NCBI GenBank assembly: GCA_045540355.1
Contig: JAZQHB010000048.1
Coordinates: 1-10,370, forward strand
Origin: RGIG2945 sp045540355
GTDB taxonomy: Bacteria; Bacillota; Clostridia; Oscillospirales; Acutalibacteraceae
DNA length: 10,370 nt
Direction of reading: 5' to 3'
Positions 6,770 through 10,370 of this stretch are shown piece after piece. The position numbers were made by a program, and so were the translations under genes. The notes under the pieces were generated by a model. That model made no database searches and was not told where the DNA came from. It saw only the letters and a list, made by a program, of their open reading frames with translations. The first letter of the stretch is position 1. The number at the start of each line of letters is the position of its first letter.

Positions 6770-6858
6770 TTGGGGCAGTTATGTGGCAGGTTTTTTATCC
6801 GATTTCTATATAGAGAATATTTTTAATGGCTATAAAATCTTGCCCCATACTTGCCCCG
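6770..6858. promoter_or_regulatory. Repeated TGGGGCA motifs between primase and capsid cluster
   Basis: The gap 6745-6865 holds TTGGGGCA (6770-6777) on the + strand and two close copies of the reverse complement TTGCCCC (6840-6846 and 6851-6857). TGGGGCA/TGCCCCA form a 7-base inverted repeat 65 bases apart. A matching TATGGGGCA occurs at 5260-5268, downstream of the capsid gene. The sites could be operators for a regulator of the capsid cluster. No clear -35/-10 pair was seen for the - strand. Confidence 0.3.
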
Positions 6859-6865
6859 GATTGTG

Positions 6866-9148
6866 TTAAGCAAGAAATTCCATACATTCTTTCAGCCTAT
6901 AGCCGATTAAAAGTGTGGTTTTCTCACCGCCTGTTAACGGTCGTTTCCTTGTTACATTTCCGAAAGTTCGGAGTGCTTGGTTAAAGTTTCTTTGATTTTC
7001 GGGGTAACATCCGCTGCTACAACACCACTCTCGGTATGCTGTGTATACCTCGGATGTCTTTACATCTGTTGAACCTGTGTATTCAAGACAATCGTCTGCA
7101 AACAGTTGCATCTTGTCATTATCGTGGAAGTATTCAGCGGTGGCATCAATTACCGATTGTGGTTGTATCAATCCTTCCTTTTGCAGAAGGCTGTATCCTT
7201 CAATCAGCCAATTTAGAATAGCACTTTGCACTTCAGGTTTTGCAAATGTGTCTTTGAGGGTATTGTCTTGCTCGGCTTCAGAAAAGTGTCTGTCAAATGG
7301 AATGATTATGATTCTGCCGCTTGAGAATAAGGTTGTATCGTTTATGACAGGCAGATAGTTTGCGTTGATATACAACTTGAACTGTGGCTTGAAGTCAAAG
7401 CTGTTTTCGTTAAGGAAACGAGCATTTAATGTATCATTGCCTGTCATACTCTTAACTTGTGCAGCGTTTAATACAAGACCTTTGCTCGGCTCAGATATAT
7501 TTGCAAATCTTATCCCGGCAAGTCGTGCTATATCCTCACTTGGACTTTGGCTGTTGATATTCTGTTTTTGTGCGATGGTTTCAGGACGGACAGCTTTGCC
7601 GTAATCACCCATAATTTTAAGGATGCTTTCCATAAGAGTACCTTTGCCGTTTCGTGTGGTTGCTCCATAGAGGAAGAACATACACTCATAGCGGGTATCT
7701 CCACTGATGGCATAACCGAGAACTTTTTGCAGGAACTTTGCCTTTTCCATATCACCGCTCATAATTTCGGATATGTAATTCTTAAACCTCTCGCAGTGTG
7801 CTGTCGGTTCGTATGTTACCGGGGCAAGCTTTGTGATTTTATCTGTAGCTCGATGTTCACGGAATTCCATGTTCTGCAAGTCCAAGGTGCCGTTTTCGCA
7901 GTTAAACAGATAACGGTCGGCATCGAATTCCTCAATTGATACCGGGTAAATGCTTTGTGCTTCTTTGAGATATATTTCTCTGAATCTGCGTTGCTGCCAT
8001 TTTCTGCATTGTTCCAAATAGTTTGTTCGGATATTTTCATCCTTGATTGTGAGTGTGTACATAAGCAAGGCATCAGCGAGGTCTTTTGCGAGTTCCATAA
8101 CCCTCAAAGAACCAACATCCGGCATCCATCTTTGACCGCTATAGACATACCACTTCTTGCGTTCCGGGACATACTGTGCTATGCCGTTATATACATCTGC
8201 GAACAATCTGCCGAACCCCATATCACCGCTGCGATAGCGGCTGTTATTTACAATATCAAGTGCTACAAGGATATCGGCTAAATTGCTGAAATCTTCTGTG
8301 GCAGAGCTTATATTAATGGGTTTGTAGAATTCCGTGGCACTTATTACTGCATTTTCAAGGGTGGCGTTTCTGTAATCATCTCGTTCCCACTTGTCACGCA
8401 TAAGACCTGACAATCTGAAAAGCCTGTCCATCTGTTCGGTATCACCACCGCACCAAAATGCGAGGATGTTGCAAAGTGCTTGGTCTGCTTCGCTGTGGCT
8501 TTTGCCTTCGGGGATATCTCCGTTCCAAAGAGATGTGAATTTCTCACCTTGTTTTGATGCAGATGCTTTGCCGATGACAGAGTCATCCGACAGATAGCTG
8601 CCGGGAGTATTAACTGTGATTGTGTCAATGTTAGGCTTAAGCATATACTTTTCCAAAACTGTCATAAGTGCAGTATCGCATTCGGTTACATCATTTTCAT
8701 TTATGGAATTTCCTGTGATGGTTACAAACTTGTTTGTGTACCCGGAAACATATACTTCAAGACCAAGCTTTCGGTTGTTGATGTAATAGCGTTTCTTATC
8801 ATAGGAAAGATTGCTCACCTTGAAGATAATGCGGATACCTTTGCCAGACGGACTATACTCGGTATATGAGTTCATTGTTGTGATAATATCCCGTGCTATT
8901 TTGGATATATTTCCATCTTCAACACAACGGTCAATATCTATAGCACAGAAACCAACAAAGATACCTATGCCGATTCCGTCATACCTATCAAGGTTATCGC
9001 AGGCGGTATTGAAATCAGTAAAAGATTTCTTATCTGTGGACTTTGCCTTGTTGCCATTTGCCTGATAGGGCACTTTACCATTTGCCTCGTGTTTCCACAA
9101 ACAGAACACAGCTTTTTCTTTCAGTTCGGTTGGTAGTTTTTCGTACAT
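6866..9148 (-). CDS. Primase-polymerase / SF3 helicase (phage-plasmid P4-D5 type)
   Basis: This 760-residue replication protein makes primers and unwinds DNA for the element. The N-terminal primase-polymerase domain resembles the NrS-1 type. Its catalytic acidic pair is D71 and D73 in FCAIDIDRC. A SPSGKGIR motif (98-105) and KFVTITGN (139-146) follow. The C-terminal half is a D5/P4-type superfamily 3 helicase: Walker A GATTRNGKGT (495-504), Walker B-like FANISEP (548-554), a sensor-type asparagine in LYINANYLPVI (593-603) and an arginine-finger candidate in GRIIIIPF. The gene starts at ATG 9148 with AAGGAGGTG six bases upstream and lies 35 bases after the excisionase gene, so they are probably one operon. 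All key motifs are intact, so an active autonomous replication module is expected. Confidence 0.93.
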   Translation of the reverse strand: MYEKLPTELKEKAVFCLWKHEANGKVPYQANGNKAKSTDKKSFTDFNTACDNLDRYDGIGIGIFVGFCAIDIDRCVEDGNISKIARDIITTMNSYTEYSPSGKGIRIIFKVSNLSYDKKRYYINNRKLGLEVYVSGYTNKFVTITGNSINENDVTECDTALMTVLEKYMLKPNIDTITVNTPGSYLSDDSVIGKASASKQGEKFTSLWNGDIPEGKSHSEADQALCNILAFWCGGDTEQMDRLFRLSGLMRDKWERDDYRNATLENAVISATEFYKPINISSATEDFSNLADILVALDIVNNSRYRSGDMGFGRLFADVYNGIAQYVPERKKWYVYSGQRWMPDVGSLRVMELAKDLADALLMYTLTIKDENIRTNYLEQCRKWQQRRFREIYLKEAQSIYPVSIEEFDADRYLFNCENGTLDLQNMEFREHRATDKITKLAPVTYEPTAHCERFKNYISEIMSGDMEKAKFLQKVLGYAISGDTRYECMFFLYGATTRNGKGTLMESILKIMGDYGKAVRPETIAQKQNINSQSPSEDIARLAGIRFANISEPSKGLVLNAAQVKSMTGNDTLNARFLNENSFDFKPQFKLYINANYLPVINDTTLFSSGRIIIIPFDRHFSEAEQDNTLKDTFAKPEVQSAILNWLIEGYSLLQKEGLIQPQSVIDATAEYFHDNDKMQLFADDCLEYTGSTDVKTSEVYTAYREWCCSSGCYPENQRNFNQALRTFGNVTRKRPLTGGEKTTLLIGYRLKECMEFLA

Positions 9149-9183
9149 TTTTTCACCTCCTTCGATTTAGTATTTAGATGTCG

Positions 9184-9363
9184 TTATTTGTGTGATGCAG
9201 ATGTTTTCATCAACCATTTGTTAAAGCCTTCCACCGGGATAAGTATTCTCGTTCCAACTCGCACTATCGGAAATCCGGAACTGTGTACAAGTGCGTATGC
9301 CTTTGGTAAACTGATACCCATTGTCATTGACATTTCTTGTACGCTCATCGTTACTTTATCCAT
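9184..9363 (-). CDS. Excisionase-like helix-turn-helix protein
   Basis: This 59-residue winged-helix (MerR-like, HTH_17/AlpA type) DNA-binding protein has the usual pattern: a first helix VQEMSMTMGISLPKAYALV, the wing VRVGTRILIPVEGF and a closing helix NKWL. Such proteins act as excisionases or as activators of integrase and replication genes in prophages and satellites such as P4 and the PICIs. The ATG at 9363 has AAAGGAGGAG at a good distance. The frame is open upstream, but no other ribosome site fits. It is the first gene of the leftward operon, directly beside the divergent control region, which fits a regulator of the element's life cycle. Confidence 0.85.
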   Translation of the reverse strand: MDKVTMSVQEMSMTMGISLPKAYALVHSSGFPIVRVGTRILIPVEGFNKWLMKTSASHK

Positions 9364-9391
9364 ATATTTCTCCTCCTTTCGTTGATATTCA

Positions 9392-9423
9392 AAATACAAT
9401 TTTTACTTTTAAGTATTGTATTT
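9392..9423. repeat. Inverted repeat (candidate operator 1)
   Basis: AAATACAAT (9392-9400) and ATTGTATTT (9415-9423) form a perfect nine-base inverted repeat, with arm centres 23 bases apart, about two helical turns. The right arm covers the -35 of the rightward promoter. A dimeric repressor or the excisionase-like protein could bind here. Confidence 0.5.
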
Positions 9424-9444
9424 GAGTAAATTATACTATATAAT
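9416..9444 (+). promoter_or_regulatory. Rightward promoter of the zinc-finger gene
   Basis: TTGTAT (9416-9421) and TATAAT (9439-9444) are 17 bases apart. This would drive the + strand gene starting at 9496, with AAGGAG at 9483-9488. On the - strand, a TATAAT lies at 9430-9435 and may be the -10 of the leftward operon, but no good -35 was found for it. Confidence 0.65.
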
Positions 9445-9474
9445 ATTACCGTAGACATTGTTCTAACGGTAATA
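9444..9474. repeat. Inverted repeat (candidate operator 2)
   Basis: TATTACCGT (9444-9452) and ACGGTAATA (9466-9474) are a perfect nine-base inverted repeat, with arm centres 22 bases apart. It begins at the last base of the rightward -10. A further CGGTAA (9479-9484) repeats the right arm 12 bases on and runs into the ribosome site. A protein bound here would cover the start of transcription. Confidence 0.55.
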
Positions 9475-9495
9475 ATTGCGGTAAGGAGAACAACT

Positions 9496-10370
9496 ATGAA
9501 AGAGATAAAGAAAAAACTGAATTTATATGATATAGGTGGACTTGGCAATGTAAAATACAAAACCATCCGCTTTAATTCCTACAGAATGGGACAAGAGGAT
9601 GGTAAGTTAACAATATATGCGATTTATGAGCCGAAAAATCCGCCTAAGTTTTATGACGGATATCCTTCAGGACAACAAATGTTAGTGAAGCTTTGCAATT
9701 TGCATAATGAAATATGTGAGCTATCTGATGAAGAGGCTGCCGAAGTTATTGTTGAATGGTGTAAGAAAAACATTCATCCGTATTACCATTTCCCGGATAC
9801 AGATTATGTGGCAGAAACGGATAAAGACCCGGCAGATACATGGGATATGTTTATTAATGCTCTTGAATGCTACTATGTACACATAAAAACAATGCGTTCA
9901 GAGTTGGAAAAGCTTTATACCGACACTATGAAGATATTTGCATTAAAGAGCTTGATGGATGGAGACGAATACCAAGCAAAGCAATATCTTAAGGATATTG
10001 ATTTTGAAAACAAGGGCGATATGCTATATAAATGGAATACGTCCTCGCAGAAACATAAGCCGTTATTTTACCAAGAATATCTTGAAAAGCTTCCTATTTT
10101 CCCTATGCGACTTCAAATGGATTTAAGGCATAATAAAATGGTGTTTGAGCCGGAAGTTAAATCGATTATTGATTCGGCATATTACGGACTTGTACGCTTT
10201 ATGGCTGTAAATGCCGATATTCTTAACGATGACGGAGAAAAAAATAACCTCGCATTTTGCGAGGCTTGTGGGAAACTTATTATAAAGAAAAGTAATCGAC
10301 AGAAGTATTGCGATAACATACAGTGCCAAAGTGTGAGAAATCAGAGAAAATCAAGGACTTATTACCAAAA
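9496..10370 (+). CDS. Zinc-finger protein of unknown function (3' end beyond window)
   Basis: An ATG at 9496 with AAGGAG seven bases upstream opens a frame that stays open to the window edge (291 residues so far). The N-terminal part is acidic and aromatic (EPKNPPKFYDGYPSGQ at about 45-60), followed by a helical middle (about 115-235). The last part has a zinc-binding pattern, C255-x2-C258, then C272-x4-C277, ahead of a basic region RNQRKSRTYYQK. The cysteine spacing resembles CGNR-type or DUF6076-like zinc fingers, though I am not sure of the family. It diverges from the excisionase-primase operon and shares the control region, so it may be a regulator. The 93-residue HTH protein at 4849-5130 has a similar C-terminal zinc motif. 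Confidence 0.7.
   Translation, partial: MKEIKKKLNLYDIGGLGNVKYKTIRFNSYRMGQEDGKLTIYAIYEPKNPPKFYDGYPSGQQMLVKLCNLHNEICELSDEEAAEVIVEWCKKNIHPYYHFPDTDYVAETDKDPADTWDMFINALECYYVHIKTMRSELEKLYTDTMKIFALKSLMDGDEYQAKQYLKDIDFENKGDMLYKWNTSSQKHKPLFYQEYLEKLPIFPMRLQMDLRHNKMVFEPEVKSIIDSAYYGLVRFMAVNADILNDDGEKNNLAFCEACGKLIIKKSNRQKYCDNIQCQSVRNQRKSRTYYQ

Larger units (their letters stand above)
1780..10370. mobile_element. Integrative element with serine recombinases, primase-helicase and a lone capsid gene (phage-satellite-like, right end missing)
   Basis: A contiguous leftward gene set encodes an excisionase-like HTH protein, a primase-polymerase/SF3 helicase, two small orphans, an HK97-type capsid protein, two small HTH/zinc and SHOCT-like proteins and two large serine recombinases. 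A divergent zinc-finger gene lies on the right. Excision, replication, capsid and integration functions are present, but no portal, terminase, head protease, tail or lysis gene is seen. The limits given are those of the gene set. No attachment site could be identified, the left boundary could lie anywhere between about 650 and 1780, and the right end is beyond the window. Confidence 0.7.

Overview
The window looks like a moderately AT-rich Firmicute of the class Clostridia, probably a gut or anaerobic lineage. The evidence is the rRNA and tRNA sequences, strong AAAGGAG-type ribosome binding sites before almost every gene, and a set of mobile-element proteins typical of clostridial genomes. The exact genus cannot be read from the sequence.

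Region 1 (1-650) is the end of a ribosomal RNA operon on the + strand. It holds the 3' end of 23S rRNA, tRNA-Lys(CTT), 5S rRNA, tRNA-Asn(GTT) and a strong intrinsic terminator. The tRNA between 23S and 5S is an unusual order.

Region 2 (650-1765) carries one + strand gene with its own extended -10 promoter. It encodes a coiled-coil membrane protein whose last part is in the -1 frame beyond a T-rich slippery stretch, so it is either frameshifted or phase-variable. A hairpin terminator separates it from the converging genes.

Region 3 (1780-9363, all - strand) is a compact mobile element read leftward. In transcription order it encodes an excisionase-like HTH protein, a large primase-polymerase/SF3 helicase, two small orphan proteins, an HK97-fold major capsid protein, a small HTH/zinc-finger protein, a SHOCT-like 61-residue protein and two tandem large serine recombinases. 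Several genes overlap or are translationally coupled. No portal, terminase, protease or tail gene is present in the window. This is the profile of a phage satellite or a capsid-only integrative element rather than a whole prophage.

Region 4 (9364-10370) starts with a divergent control region holding a good + strand promoter with inverted repeats on both sides. A + strand gene with a C-terminal zinc-finger motif follows and runs off the window edge.

Inferred working model: the excisionase and recombinases move the element, and the primase-helicase replicates it. The capsid protein and perhaps the small neighbours make or redirect particles, with missing virion parts supplied by a helper phage. 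The divergent zinc-finger gene and the HTH/zinc and SHOCT proteins may be regulators. The right end of the element lies outside the window and its left end is not resolved.
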